In this document: one piece after another, positions 7,303-15,979 of the stretch
Layout: every line of letters starts with the position of its first letter
Numbering within the stretch: position 1 is the first letter of the stretch
From: Streptomyces sp. WMMC940
GTDB lineage: Bacteria > Actinomycetota > Actinomycetes > Streptomycetales > Streptomycetaceae
Assembly: GCF_027460265.1 (NCBI RefSeq)
Contig: NZ_JAPZBC010000001.1
Location: forward strand, 1,736,001-1,800,000
Reading direction: 5' to 3'
Length of the DNA: 64,000 nucleotides
The notes under the pieces: generated by a model
Database searches by the model: none
Told to the model about the DNA's origin: nothing
What the model saw: the letters and a program-made list of their open reading frames with translations, nothing else
Translations under genes and position numbers: made by a program

Positions 7303-9408
7303 TCAGCTCCGGCCGCTGGGCTCCTTGGTCTGGTCGCTCACCGGGCCACGGCGCACCGATCCGGGCGCGTTCCACTCCTGGCGCTTCCTGGCCCGCTTCT
7401 TGGCCAGCTCGGAGGACTGGAGCTGGTAGGGGACGGAGGTGACCATGACGCCCGGGGTGAACAGCAGCCTGCCCTTGAGGCGCAGGGCGCTCTGGTTGTG
7501 CAGCAGGTGCTCCCACCAGTGGCCGACCACGTACTCGGGGATGATCACGCTGACGGCGTCGCGCGGGCTCTCCCGCCGCAGGCTCCTCACATACTCGATG
7601 ATCGGCCGGGTGATCTCCCGGTACGGCGAGTGGAGGATCTTCAGCGGGATGTTGATGCCGCGCCGGTCCCACTCGTCCTTCAGCGCCTTGGTCTCCGCCG
7701 GGTCGACGTCGATGCTGAGGGCCTCCAGCTTGTCGGAGCGCATGAGCTTGGCGTAGGCGAGGGCCCGCAGGGTCGGCCGGTGGACCTTGGACACCAGCAC
7801 GATGGAGTGGACCCGGGAGGGCCGGACGCTGTCGTCGGAGGGCTCGACGGGTGCGGCGATCTCGTCGGACACCCGGTCGTAGTGGCGGCGGATCGCCGAC
7901 ATGGTCCCGTAGAAGATCACCATGCCCAGGAGCGCCACCCAGGCGCCGTGCGTGAACTTGGTGACGAGGACGACGACCAGGACGAGACCGGTGAAGAAGG
8001 CGCCGAAGGCGTTGATCGCCCGCGAGCGGATCATGCGGCGCCGTGCGGCCGGGTCCCGCTCCGTCCGCAGATGGCGGTTCCAGTGCCGGACCATGCCGGT
8101 CTGGCTGAGGGTGAAGGAGACGAAGACACCGACGATGTAGAGCTGGATGAGCTTCGTGGAGTCGGCGTCGTAGACCCAGACCAGCAGCATGGCCGCACCG
8201 GCGAGCAGCACGATGCCGTTGGAGAAGGCGAGCCGGTCGCCGCGGGTGTGCAGCTGGCGCGGCAGGTACCGGTCCTGGGCGAGGATCGAGCCGAGCAGCG
8301 GGAAGCCGTTGTACGCCGTGTTGGCGGCCAGGAAGAGGACGAGTGCGGTGGCCGCGGCGAGCAGGACGAAGAAGAAGGTCTGCTCGCCGAAGACGGCTGC
8401 CGCGACCTGCGAGATCACCGGGTCCTGGACGTAGTCGGGGCCGACCGGCTGTCCGTTCTGGATGAGGTCGTGGGCGGGGTTCTCGGCCATCCGCACGTCG
8501 CTGGCCATGGCCAGGCCGATGATGCCGCAGAACATGGTGACCGCGAGCATGCCCATGAGCAGCAGTGTCGTGGCGGCGTTCCGGCTCTTGGGCTTGCGGA
8601 AGGCGGGGACGCCGTTGCTGATGGCCTCGACTCCGGTGAGCGCGGCGCAGCCGGAGGAGAAGGCGCGCAGCAGCAGGAAGACCATGGCGAAGCCGGCCAG
8701 GCCCTGCTGCTCGGGCTTGATCTCGAAGTCCGCGGTCGGGGCGCGCATGGTGTCGTCGAGGACGAGGCCCTTGAAGGCGCCCCAGGCGATCATGGTGAAG
8801 ACGCCGAAGACGAAGACGTAGGTGGGGATCGCGAAGAGCTTCCCGGACTCCTTGACCCCGCGCAGGTTCATCAGGGTCAGCAGCAGGATGATGACGACGG
8901 CGCTGAGCACCTTGTGCTCGACCACGAAGTGGACCGCGGAGCCCAGGTTCTCCACTCCGGAGGAGATCGACACGGCCACGGTGAGGACGTAGTCGACGAG
9001 GAGGGCGCTGGCGACGGTGAGGCCGGCCCTCGGGCCGAGGTTGGTGTTCGCCACCTCGTAGTCGCCGCCGCCGCTCGGGTACGCGTGGACGTTCTGCCGG
9101 TAGGAGGCGACGACGGTGAACATCAGGACCACGACGGCGGCCGCGATCCAGGGGCTGTACTGGTAGGCCGACACACCCGCGATCGAGAGGACCAGCAGCA
9201 CTTCCCCGGGTGCGTAGGCCACCGAGGACAGCGGGTCGGAGGCGAACACCGGGAGTGCGATCCGCTTCGGCAGGAGCGTCTCGCCCAGCCTGTCGCTCCG
9301 CAGCGCCCGGCCGATCAGGATGCGTTTGGGCAGGTCGGTCAGTTTGGACACGGAGAGGATCGTAAGGGGTTCCTCTTGACGGCGCCCACCCGTGGGCCCC
9401 TCCGCCAC
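7303..9408 (-). CDS. APC-superfamily potassium importer, KimA-like
   Basis: A 701-residue protein with about 12 hydrophobic segments between residues 60 and 500, then a soluble C-terminal domain of about 200 residues. The start of the membrane part (LPVFASDPLSSVAYAPGE) and the segment AYPSGGGDYEVA are typical of the KimA/YdaO-type K+/H+ symporter family, often labelled amino acid permease. Divergent TrkA-type genes and nearby kdpDE support a potassium role. GTG 9408 has AGAGG 8 bases upstream; a shorter start at VSKLTDLPKR is possible. KimA in Bacillus is inhibited by c-di-AMP; I see no ydaO riboswitch in the leader of this gene. Confidence 0.75.
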   Translation of the reverse strand: MAEGPTGGRRQEEPLTILSVSKLTDLPKRILIGRALRSDRLGETLLPKRIALPVFASDPLSSVAYAPGEVLLVLSIAGVSAYQYSPWIAAAVVVLMFTVVASYRQNVHAYPSGGGDYEVANTNLGPRAGLTVASALLVDYVLTVAVSISSGVENLGSAVHFVVEHKVLSAVVIILLLTLMNLRGVKESGKLFAIPTYVFVFGVFTMIAWGAFKGLVLDDTMRAPTADFEIKPEQQGLAGFAMVFLLLRAFSSGCAALTGVEAISNGVPAFRKPKSRNAATTLLLMGMLAVTMFCGIIGLAMASDVRMAENPAHDLIQNGQPVGPDYVQDPVISQVAAAVFGEQTFFFVLLAAATALVLFLAANTAYNGFPLLGSILAQDRYLPRQLHTRGDRLAFSNGIVLLAGAAMLLVWVYDADSTKLIQLYIVGVFVSFTLSQTGMVRHWNRHLRTERDPAARRRMIRSRAINAFGAFFTGLVLVVVLVTKFTHGAWVALLGMVIFYGTMSAIRRHYDRVSDEIAAPVEPSDDSVRPSRVHSIVLVSKVHRPTLRALAYAKLMRSDKLEALSIDVDPAETKALKDEWDRRGINIPLKILHSPYREITRPIIEYVRSLRRESPRDAVSVIIPEYVVGHWWEHLLHNQSALRLKGRLLFTPGVMVTSVPYQLQSSELAKKRARKRQEWNAPGSVRRGPVSDQTKEPSGRS

Positions 9409-9644
9409 GAAATCGCCTCTGGTCGGCCACGCTGCGGCAACGCCCCGGCCACGGAGTGCTACGTCATCGGGTCTACCGGCGGTATCGGTACCTCGGATGA
9501 GGGCAACGCGCGGAGCGCGTCATAAGCTCGTCTGGGGCGGCAACCGCACTCTGAGCCCCGTCGTTGCCCGGCAGAGCCGAGAGAGAAGAGTGAGCAGGGT
9601 GTTTGCGCAGGTCATCGGGATGACCAGGACTGCGGGGTAGATAG

Positions 9645-10313
9645 GTGCACATCGTGATCATGGGCTGTGGGCGCGTGGGAGCCGCGCTCGCGCAGACCCT
9701 GGAGCAACAGGGGCACACCGTCGCCGTCGTCGATCAGGACCCCACCGCCTTCCGTCGTCTGGGCTCCGGGTTCGGCGGGCGCCGGGTCACCGGCGTCGGC
9801 TTCGACCAGGACACGCTCCGCGAGGCGGGCATCGAGGAGGCCGGTGCCTTCGCGGCGGTCAGCAGCGGTGACAACTCCAACATCATCGCCGCGCGGGTGG
9901 CCCGCGAGATGTTCGGGATCGAGAACGTCGCGGCCCGTATCTACGACCCGCGGCGCGCCGAGGTCTACCAGCGGCTGGGCATTCCCACCGTGGCGACGGT
10001 CCGCTGGACCGCGGACCAGATGCTCCGCCGGCTGCTGCCCTCCGGGGCGGAGGAGCTGTGGCGGGACCCGAGCGGCGCGGTACAGCTCGCCGAGGTCCAC
10101 ACCTCCCCGGCCTGGATCGGCCACAAGGTCAGCCGGCTGCAGGAGGAGACGGGCGTGCGGGTCGCGTTCCTCACCCGGCTGGGCGAGGCGGTCCTGCCGA
10201 CCTCGCAGACCGTGCTGCAGGAAGGCGATCTGGTGCACGTGATGATGCGCACGGACGAGATCGAGAAGGTCGAGGCGGCGTTCGCCCAGGGTCCCGAGGG
10301 GGGCGGTCACTGA
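9645..10313 (+). CDS. trkA: TrkA-type potassium channel regulatory protein, first of pair
   Basis: A 222-residue protein with an RCK_N Rossmann domain at the N-terminus (VIMGCGRVGAALAQTLEQQG...VVDQDPTAF), which binds NAD(H) or ATP, and an RCK_C domain (AWIGHKVSRLQEETGVRVAFLTR...LQEGDLVHVMM). Such cytosolic proteins gate Trk/Ktr K+ channels. The start is GTG 9645. The next trkA gene starts inside its stop (TGATG). No TrkH/KtrB channel gene is in the window, so the partner is either encoded elsewhere or is the divergent KimA-like permease. The role follows from the domains; the partner is inference. Confidence 0.88.
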   Translation: MHIVIMGCGRVGAALAQTLEQQGHTVAVVDQDPTAFRRLGSGFGGRRVTGVGFDQDTLREAGIEEAGAFAAVSSGDNSNIIAARVAREMFGIENVAARIYDPRRAEVYQRLGIPTVATVRWTADQMLRRLLPSGAEELWRDPSGAVQLAEVHTSPAWIGHKVSRLQEETGVRVAFLTRLGEAVLPTSQTVLQEGDLVHVMMRTDEIEKVEAAFAQGPEGGGH

Positions 10314-10996
10314 TGCGGGTCGCGATTGCCGGGGCCGGCGCGGTGGGCCGTTCCATCGCGGGAGAGCTGCTGGAGAACGGGCACGAGGTGCTCCTGATCG
10401 ACAAGGCGCCCACCGCCATCTCGGTGGAGCGGGTGCCGCAGGCGGAGTGGCTGCTGGCCGACGCCTGTGAGATCACGTCGCTGGACGAGGCGGCGCTGCA
10501 GCGCTGCAACGTGGTGATCGCGGCGACGGGTGACGACAAGGTGAACCTCGTCGTCTCCCTGCTCGCGAAGACCGAGTACGGCGTGCCGCGCGTGGTGGCC
10601 CGGGTGAACAACCCCAAGAACGAGTGGCTGTTCAACGAGTCGTGGGGCGTCGATGTCGCGGTGTCCACGCCGCGTCTGATGTCGGCGCTGGTCGAGGAGG
10701 CCGTGAGCGTCGGCGATCTGGTGCGGCTCCTCCGCTTCAGCCACGGCGACGCCAACCTCGTCGAGCTGACCCTGCCGCCGGAGTCGGCGCTCGCCGGCAC
10801 GCAGGTGGGCGATGTGGCCTGGCCCGAGGACACCTCGCTGGTGACGATCATCCGGGGGCCCCGGGTGCTCACCCCGCACGACGAGGAGACCCTGGAGCCG
10901 GGCGACGAGCTCCTCTTCGTGGCCGCGCAGGCGCGGGAGGAGCAGCTGGAGGACCTGCTGTCGGTCCGCCGCGAGGACCCGACGACGGCGGGCTGA
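10313..10996 (+). CDS. trkA: TrkA-type potassium channel regulatory protein, second of pair
   Basis: A 227-residue protein with the glycine-rich nucleotide loop AIAGAGAVGRSIAGELLENG at residues about 4-23, the acidic LLIDKAP that binds the ribose, and a C-terminal RCK_C domain (LAGTQVGDVAWPEDTSLVTII...LEPGDELLFVA). ATG 10313 overlaps the stop of the preceding trkA. Tandem RCK genes are usual in actinobacteria and the two products may form hetero-octamers. A strong hairpin follows at 11011-11068, shared with the convergent DUF3159 gene. Confidence 0.88.
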   Translation: MRVAIAGAGAVGRSIAGELLENGHEVLLIDKAPTAISVERVPQAEWLLADACEITSLDEAALQRCNVVIAATGDDKVNLVVSLLAKTEYGVPRVVARVNNPKNEWLFNESWGVDVAVSTPRLMSALVEEAVSVGDLVRLLRFSHGDANLVELTLPPESALAGTQVGDVAWPEDTSLVTIIRGPRVLTPHDEETLEPGDELLFVAAQAREEQLEDLLSVRREDPTTAG

Positions 10997-11010
10997 CTCC
11001 GCACGGACCG

Positions 11011-11068
11011 CGGAGGGCCGGTCGCCGGACGGGCCGGGGATCCGGTCCGTCCGGCGACCGGCCCTCCG
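11011..11068. terminator. Strong two-way terminator between trkA and the DUF3159 gene
   Basis: Perfect 22-bp inverted arms at 11011-11032 and 11047-11068 with a 14-base loop, between convergent genes ending at 10996 and 11119. Confidence 0.8.
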
Positions 11069-11118
11069 GCTGCCGGCGCCCAGGGAGTCGGTGCCGGGGG
11101 CCGTGTGCGTCCGGGCGG

Positions 11119-11862
11119 TTACGCCTCGCCCTCGCGGGTCGCGGCCGCCTTGCGGGCCTCCTCGGCCCGCTCCTGCTCCTCCATCTCGGCGAAGACATCG
11201 ATGGGCGGCGGGGCCTTCGCCAGGAAGACCCAGGTCAGATAGACCGCCAGCAGGAACGGCGGGATCTTGAGCGCGACCAGCACCCAGCCGAGCTGGGTCG
11301 TGTCCGCCCACCAGTAGAGCGGGAAGAGGATCGCGCACTTGGCGAGCAGGATCAGGCCCCATGCCCAGCTGGCCTTGGCGTAGGCCTTCTTGCGGCCGGG
11401 GTTGCGGGTGCGCCAGGAGAGGTTCTCCTTGAAGACCGGCCCGAGGATGAGGCCGATCAGGGGGACGCCCGCCAGGGTCGTGATGATGTACGTGAGGGCG
11501 AGGCCCAGCGTGTACAGCATGCCCGGCAGGTAGAAGTCCTTCGCATTGCCGGTCATCATCGCGAACACGACGCCGAAGGCCACACCGAAGACGCCGCTGA
11601 AGGCGTGCTTCACGGTGTCCCGGCGGACGAGCCGGACGGCGACGAGGACCAGGGACAGCCCGAGGGCCGCGATGGCCGAGAGGTGCAGGTCCTTGTTGAT
11701 CGTGTAGATCGTGACGAAGAGTAGTCCGGGCAGGACCGTCTCGACCGTGCCCCGGATACCGCCGAAGGCCTCGAACAGGGCCGCTTCCGTCACGGCCCTG
11801 GCGTGCCGGCCGTGGCCGTCTTCGTCCTGTTCCTGCGTGGTCGGCTTGTCGAGGGACGTCAC
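11119..11862 (-). CDS. DUF3159 integral membrane protein
   Basis: A 247-residue protein with about six hydrophobic segments between residues 40 and 220 (GLLFVTIYTINKDLHLSAIAA..., GVFGVAFGVVFAMM, GLILLAKCAILFPLYWW, LAVYLTWVFLA) and charged ends. This matches DUF3159, conserved in actinobacteria beside the OB-fold gene and trkA. Its function is not known to me; the location suggests a part in ion or osmotic balance, which is inference. The start at 11862 lies three bases after the OB-fold stop (11866), so they form one transcript. The C-terminus is a charged Glu/Ala tail. Confidence 0.85.
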   Translation of the reverse strand: MTSLDKPTTQEQDEDGHGRHARAVTEAALFEAFGGIRGTVETVLPGLLFVTIYTINKDLHLSAIAALGLSLVLVAVRLVRRDTVKHAFSGVFGVAFGVVFAMMTGNAKDFYLPGMLYTLGLALTYIITTLAGVPLIGLILGPVFKENLSWRTRNPGRKKAYAKASWAWGLILLAKCAILFPLYWWADTTQLGWVLVALKIPPFLLAVYLTWVFLAKAPPPIDVFAEMEEQERAEEARKAAATREGEA

Positions 11863-11865
11863 CGG

Positions 11866-12273
11866 CTACTCCTGTCCGAGCGGTCGGAGCTCGTATTTGG
11901 GATTGAACAGCACCCGCCGGCCCTGGCTCATGGAGATCCTGCCGGAGGCGATCATCTTGCGGCCCGGTTCTATGCCCACGATGGAGCGCCGGCCCAGCCA
12001 CACCACGTCCAGCGCCGCGGAACCGTCGAAGAGTTCCGCCTCCAGGGCCGGGACTCCGGCCCGCGGACGCAGGGTGACCGTGCGCAAGGTACCAGTCACC
12101 TTCACGATCTGCCGGTCGCCGCAGTCGCAGATCGGCGTGCAACCCGATGCCTCCGCGTCCTCCTTGAGCTCCGCGGACTCGAGTTCCTGCTGGGAGCTGG
12201 ACAGACGGTCGAGCATCCGCCGGAAGCGGCCCGCCGGCTTCTCGGCGTTCCCGGATCGAGGTACAGCACTCAT
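11866..12273 (-). CDS. OB-fold nucleic acid-binding protein
   Basis: A 135-residue protein starting at ATG 12273 (MSAVPRSGNAEKPAGRFRRM). Residues about 45-130 form an OB fold: DRQIVKVTGTLRTVTLRP, ALEAELFDGSAALDVVWLGR, then PGRKMIASGRISMSQGRRVL, as in RecG-wedge/aspRS-type OB domains. Cys44 and Cys49-Cys51 (GCTPICDCGD) precede it. It is co-transcribed with the DUF3159 gene. This small protein is conserved next to the trkA pair in Streptomyces. It may bind single-stranded nucleic acid, but no experiment is known to me. Confidence 0.82.
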   Translation of the reverse strand: MSAVPRSGNAEKPAGRFRRMLDRLSSSQQELESAELKEDAEASGCTPICDCGDRQIVKVTGTLRTVTLRPRAGVPALEAELFDGSAALDVVWLGRRSIVGIEPGRKMIASGRISMSQGRRVLFNPKYELRPLGQE

Positions 12274-12346
12274 GGTGAAAGCGTACCGGGGCGATGTACG
12301 GGCACCGTCAAGAGCCGTGTGGTGCGGACCGGCCGAAACGGTGGTC

Positions 12347-12380
12347 TCCGCCGTCCCACCCCGGGGGGTGCGGCGGCGGA
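12347..12380 (-). terminator. Hairpin after kdpE
   Basis: 16-base arms at 12347-12362 and 12365-12380 with two mismatches, directly after the kdpE stop at 12386. GC-rich with no T run. Confidence 0.5.
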
Positions 12381-12385
12381 GGCCC

Positions 12386-13072
12386 TCAGCGCTCGAAGCG
12401 GTAGCCCATGCCCGGCTCGGTGACGAAGTGCCGGGGGTGCGACGGATCGGCCTCCAGCTTGCGGCGCAGCTGGGCCATGTAGACCCGCAGGTAGTTCGTC
12501 TCGGTGCCGTACGAGGGCCCCCACACCTCCTGGAGCAGCTGCTTCTGGCTGACGAGTCGGCCGGTGTTGCGGACGAGGACCTCCAGGAGGTGCCACTCGG
12601 TCGGGGTGAGCCGGACGTCCCTGCCGTCCCGGTCGACCTTCTTCGCCGCGAGGTCGACGGTGAAGCCCTCGGTCTCGACGACCACGATCTCGTCCTCGTC
12701 CCCGCCGGCGGGCTCGGCACGGCGCACGGCGGCCCGCAGGCGGGCCAGCAGCTCGTCCATGCCGAACGGCTTGGTGACGTAGTCGTCGGCACCGGCGTCG
12801 AGGGCCTCGACCTTCTCGTCGGAGGTGTGCCGGGCGGAGAGGACCAGGATCGGCACTCGGGTCCAGCCCCGCAGGCCCTTGATCACCTCGACGCCGTCCA
12901 TGTCGGGCAGCCCGAGGTCGAGGACGACGACATCGGGGTGGCGCGCCGCGGCGACCTGGAGGGCCGTCGTGCCGTCGGGGGCGGCGTCGACCTCGTACTT
13001 GCGCGCCTTCAGGTTGATCACGAGGGCGCGTACGATCTGCGGCTCGTCGTCGACCACGAGCACTCGGGTCAT
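12386..13072 (-). CDS. kdpE: KdpE-type response regulator
   Basis: A 228-residue OmpR/PhoB-family regulator. The receiver domain has the acidic pair (VVDDEPQIVRAL), the phosphoacceptor Asp in VVLDLGLPDMDG, the Thr/Ser in VLSARHTSDEKVEAL and the Lys in DDYVTKPFGMDELLAR. The C-terminal winged helix includes LTPTEWHLLEVLVRNTGRLV, NYLRVYMAQLRRKLE and PGMGYRF. It lies 50 bases downstream of kdpD on the same strand. KdpE normally activates kdpFABC, which is absent from this window, so its targets lie elsewhere or among the Trk/Kim genes next door. Confidence 0.92.
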   Translation of the reverse strand: MTRVLVVDDEPQIVRALVINLKARKYEVDAAPDGTTALQVAAARHPDVVVLDLGLPDMDGVEVIKGLRGWTRVPILVLSARHTSDEKVEALDAGADDYVTKPFGMDELLARLRAAVRRAEPAGGDEDEIVVVETEGFTVDLAAKKVDRDGRDVRLTPTEWHLLEVLVRNTGRLVSQKQLLQEVWGPSYGTETNYLRVYMAQLRRKLEADPSHPRHFVTEPGMGYRFER

Positions 13073-13122
13073 GAGTGCCTTCCTTCCGTCTCTCGTCCGT
13101 TCGTCGGGGTTGGCGTGCGGGG

Positions 13123-15669
13123 TCAGCCGGCGACCCGCGTGGTGGGGGTCCCGGTGCCCGTCGCGGCGGTGCCGGATGCCGTCCGGAGGGTGAGGACCAT
13201 CGTCAGGCCGCCGCCGGGGGTGTCCTCCGCGGACAGTGTGCCGTCCATCGCCTCGACGAAGCCCCGGGCCACGGCGAGGCCGAGCCCGACCCCGGCGCCG
13301 CGCGGGGCGTCGCCGTAGCGCTGGAAGGGCTCGAAGATGCGGTCCTTGGCGTCGTCCGGGACGCCGCGGCCGCGGTCCACGACCCGTACCTCGACCCGGC
13401 CGCCGTGGGCGCTCGCGGAGACGACGACGGGGGTGTCGTCGGGGCTGTACTTGACGGCGTTCTCGACGATGTTGGCGACGGCCCGCTCCAGCAGGCCCTT
13501 GTCCGTGCGCACCATCGGCAGGGTCTCGGGGATGTCCAGCTCGACGCTGCCCTCCGGAACACCGACGAGGGCCATGGGGACGACCTCGTCGAGGTCGATG
13601 CCGCGGATGAGCGGGGTGACGGTGCCGGTCTGGAGCCGGGACATGTCGAGCAGGTTGCCGACCAGGTGGTCCAGCCGGTCGGCACCGGCCTCGATGCCTG
13701 CGAGGAGTTCGGCCCGGTCGTCCTCGGACCACTCGACGTCGTCGGAGCGCAGCGAGGAGACGGCCGCTTTGATGCCTGCGAGCGGGGTGCGCAGGTCGTG
13801 GCTGACGGCGGCGAGCAGCGCGGTGCGGATGCGGTTGCCCTCGGCGAGCTTGCGGCCCTCCTCGGCCCGGTGGACGAGCCGCTGCCGCTCGAGGACGACG
13901 GCGGCCTGGGCGGCGAACGCTCCGAGCACGCGCCGGTCCTCGGCGGGCAGGACGCGGCCGGACAGCGCCAGGGCCATGTCCTCGCCTACGGGCATGTCCA
14001 CGTCGGCGTCCTCGGGACGGCCGACGGGCCGGGGCCCGACGCTGCCCGCACAGGTCCAGGGGTCCACGTCGCTCAGGCGTTCCAGCAGGGCCACGGACTC
14101 CATGCCGAAGGTCTCACGGACCCGTTCCAGCAGGGCGTCGAGGGCCGTCTCGCCGCGCAGCACACTGCCCGCGAGGAACGACAGGATCTCGGATTCCGCG
14201 CGCAGGCGGGCCGCCTGCTGGGTCCGCCGGGCGGCGAGGTCGACGACCGACGCGACGGCGACTGCGACCCCGAAGAAGACCGCGATGGCGACGATGTTCT
14301 TCGGGTCCGAGATCGTGAACCGGTGCAGCGGCGGCGCGAAGAAGTAGTTCAGCAGCAGCGAGCCGAAGGCGGCGGAGGCCAGGGCCGGCAGCAGACCGCC
14401 GAGCAGAGCCGCGGTCACGGTCAGCGACAGGAACAGCAGCATGTCGTTGGCCAGCCCGAGGTCCGCGTCGGTGTGCGTGAGCAGCAGCGCCAGCAACGCC
14501 GGGCCCGCGACGCCGACCAGCCAGCCCGCGGCGATCCGTGCGCGGCCGAGCCGGGCGCCCCGGGCCACGGGCAGTCCGCGGCCCTTGGCGGCCTCCTCGT
14601 GGGTGACGATGTGGACGTCCAGGTCGGGGCCCGACTCCCGGGCGACTGTGGCGCCCACACCGGGGCCGAGGACGTACTGCCAGGCCTTGCGGCGCGAGGA
14701 GCCGAGCACGATCTGGGTGGCGTTGACCCCGCGGGCGAACTCCAGCAGCGCGGAGGGGATGTCGTCGCCGACGACGTGGTGGAAGGTGCCGCCGAGGTCC
14801 TCGACGAGCGTGCGCTGGACGGCGAGTTCCTTGGGCGAGGCGGAGGTCAGCCCGTCGCTGCGGGCGATGTAGACGGCCAGCACGACCCCGCCCGCGCCCT
14901 TCTCCGCGAGGCGCGCGGCGCGCCGGATCAGGGTGCGTCCCTCGGGGCCCCCGGTGAGGCCGACGACGATGCGCTCGCGGGCCTGCCAGGTGGAGCGGAT
15001 GTCGTGCTCGCCGCGGTACTGCTGGAGGTACTCGTCGACGCGGTCGGCGACCCACAGCAGGGCGAGCTCGCGCAGGGCCGTGAGATTGCCGGGGCGGAAG
15101 TAGTTGGACAGTGCCGCGTCGACCTTGTCGGGCTTGTAGATGTTGCCGTGTGCCATGCGGCGGCGCAGTGCCTGGGGCGACATGTCGACGAGCTCGATCT
15201 GGTCGGCACGGCGGACGACGTCGTCGGGGACGGTCTCCCGTTGCCGCACGCCGGTTATCGACCCGACCACGTCGCCGAGCGACTCCAGATGCTGGATGTT
15301 GACGGTCGAGATCACGTCGATGCCGGCGGCGAGGAGTTCCTCGACGTCCTGCCAGCGCTTGGTGTTGCGCGAGCCGGGCACATTGGTGTGGGCCAGTTCG
15401 TCCACGAGGGCGACGGCTGGCCGGCGGGCCAGGACGGCGTCCACGTCCATCTCGGTGAAGACGGCCCCCCGGTGATCGAGCTCGGCGCGGGGGACCTGCT
15501 CCAGACCGTGCAGCATGACCTCGGTCCGCGGCCGGTCGTGGTGCTCCACGAAGCCGACGACGCAGTCCGTGCCCCGCTCGACGCGCCGGTGCGCTTCGGA
15601 GAGCATCGCGTAGGTCTTGCCCACCCCCGGTGCGGCCCCGAGATAGATCCGTAGCTTGCCGCGCGCCAT
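13123..15669 (-). CDS. kdpD: KdpD sensor histidine kinase
   Basis: An 848-residue protein starting at ATG 15669 (MARGKLRIYLGAAPGVGKTY). The N-terminal KdpD domain carries the Walker A APGVGKT and the ELAHTNVPGSRNTKRWQDVEE segment. A Usp-like domain follows (RIVVGLTGGPEGRTLIRRAARL), then four DUF4118 membrane helices near residues 400-500, a GAF-like region, a HisKA domain with the phospho-His in AVSHDLRTPLAGIKAAV, and a HATPase with NIVENAVKYSP and GAGVGLGLAVARGFVEAM. It senses low K+ or turgor in characterised systems. It is paired with kdpE, but no kdpFABC pump genes are near. A terminator at 15908-15942 separates it from the DUF3710 gene upstream. Confidence 0.93.
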   Translation of the reverse strand: MARGKLRIYLGAAPGVGKTYAMLSEAHRRVERGTDCVVGFVEHHDRPRTEVMLHGLEQVPRAELDHRGAVFTEMDVDAVLARRPAVALVDELAHTNVPGSRNTKRWQDVEELLAAGIDVISTVNIQHLESLGDVVGSITGVRQRETVPDDVVRRADQIELVDMSPQALRRRMAHGNIYKPDKVDAALSNYFRPGNLTALRELALLWVADRVDEYLQQYRGEHDIRSTWQARERIVVGLTGGPEGRTLIRRAARLAEKGAGGVVLAVYIARSDGLTSASPKELAVQRTLVEDLGGTFHHVVGDDIPSALLEFARGVNATQIVLGSSRRKAWQYVLGPGVGATVARESGPDLDVHIVTHEEAAKGRGLPVARGARLGRARIAAGWLVGVAGPALLALLLTHTDADLGLANDMLLFLSLTVTAALLGGLLPALASAAFGSLLLNYFFAPPLHRFTISDPKNIVAIAVFFGVAVAVASVVDLAARRTQQAARLRAESEILSFLAGSVLRGETALDALLERVRETFGMESVALLERLSDVDPWTCAGSVGPRPVGRPEDADVDMPVGEDMALALSGRVLPAEDRRVLGAFAAQAAVVLERQRLVHRAEEGRKLAEGNRIRTALLAAVSHDLRTPLAGIKAAVSSLRSDDVEWSEDDRAELLAGIEAGADRLDHLVGNLLDMSRLQTGTVTPLIRGIDLDEVVPMALVGVPEGSVELDIPETLPMVRTDKGLLERAVANIVENAVKYSPDDTPVVVSASAHGGRVEVRVVDRGRGVPDDAKDRIFEPFQRYGDAPRGAGVGLGLAVARGFVEAMDGTLSAEDTPGGGLTMVLTLRTASGTAATGTGTPTTRVAG

Positions 15670-15907
15670 GGCCTCATCGTCCCTCACCGGCAGCCGGGCA
15701 CCGGCTGCTGCGCGCCCGCCGTGGACGCCTTGCCGAAACTACATCCAGGAAATCGGACATGTCGGACCGCATGCTCTGCCGAGGGACGTATTGATGCGAT
15801 TCTGACGCACCGGACCCCTGGTCGGGAGGGCCCTGACGGTCCCCCGCCCCGGGACGACGGACCGGTATCGGCCGGAACGGCCCCGGGGAGCGAGGAGGTC
15901 GAACGGC

Positions 15908-15942
15908 GGTGGGCCGCACCCCGCCCCGGGGTGCGGCCCACC
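15908..15942 (-). terminator. Strong hairpin between the DUF3710 gene and kdpD
   Basis: Perfect 15-bp arms at 15908-15922 and 15928-15942 with a 5-base loop. It ends the dut-DUF3710 transcript and isolates kdpDE, whose promoter must lie in 15670-15907. Confidence 0.78.
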
Positions 15943-15979
15943 GCACGCTGCCACGGCCCACGGCCGTGGAGGATCCGCC

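Noticed and set aside
9409..9644. ydaO riboswitch upstream of the KimA-like permease
   Set aside because: None of the GTGAATC or GTCAGCTAAC elements is present on the minus strand; only an ordinary divergent promoter region remains.
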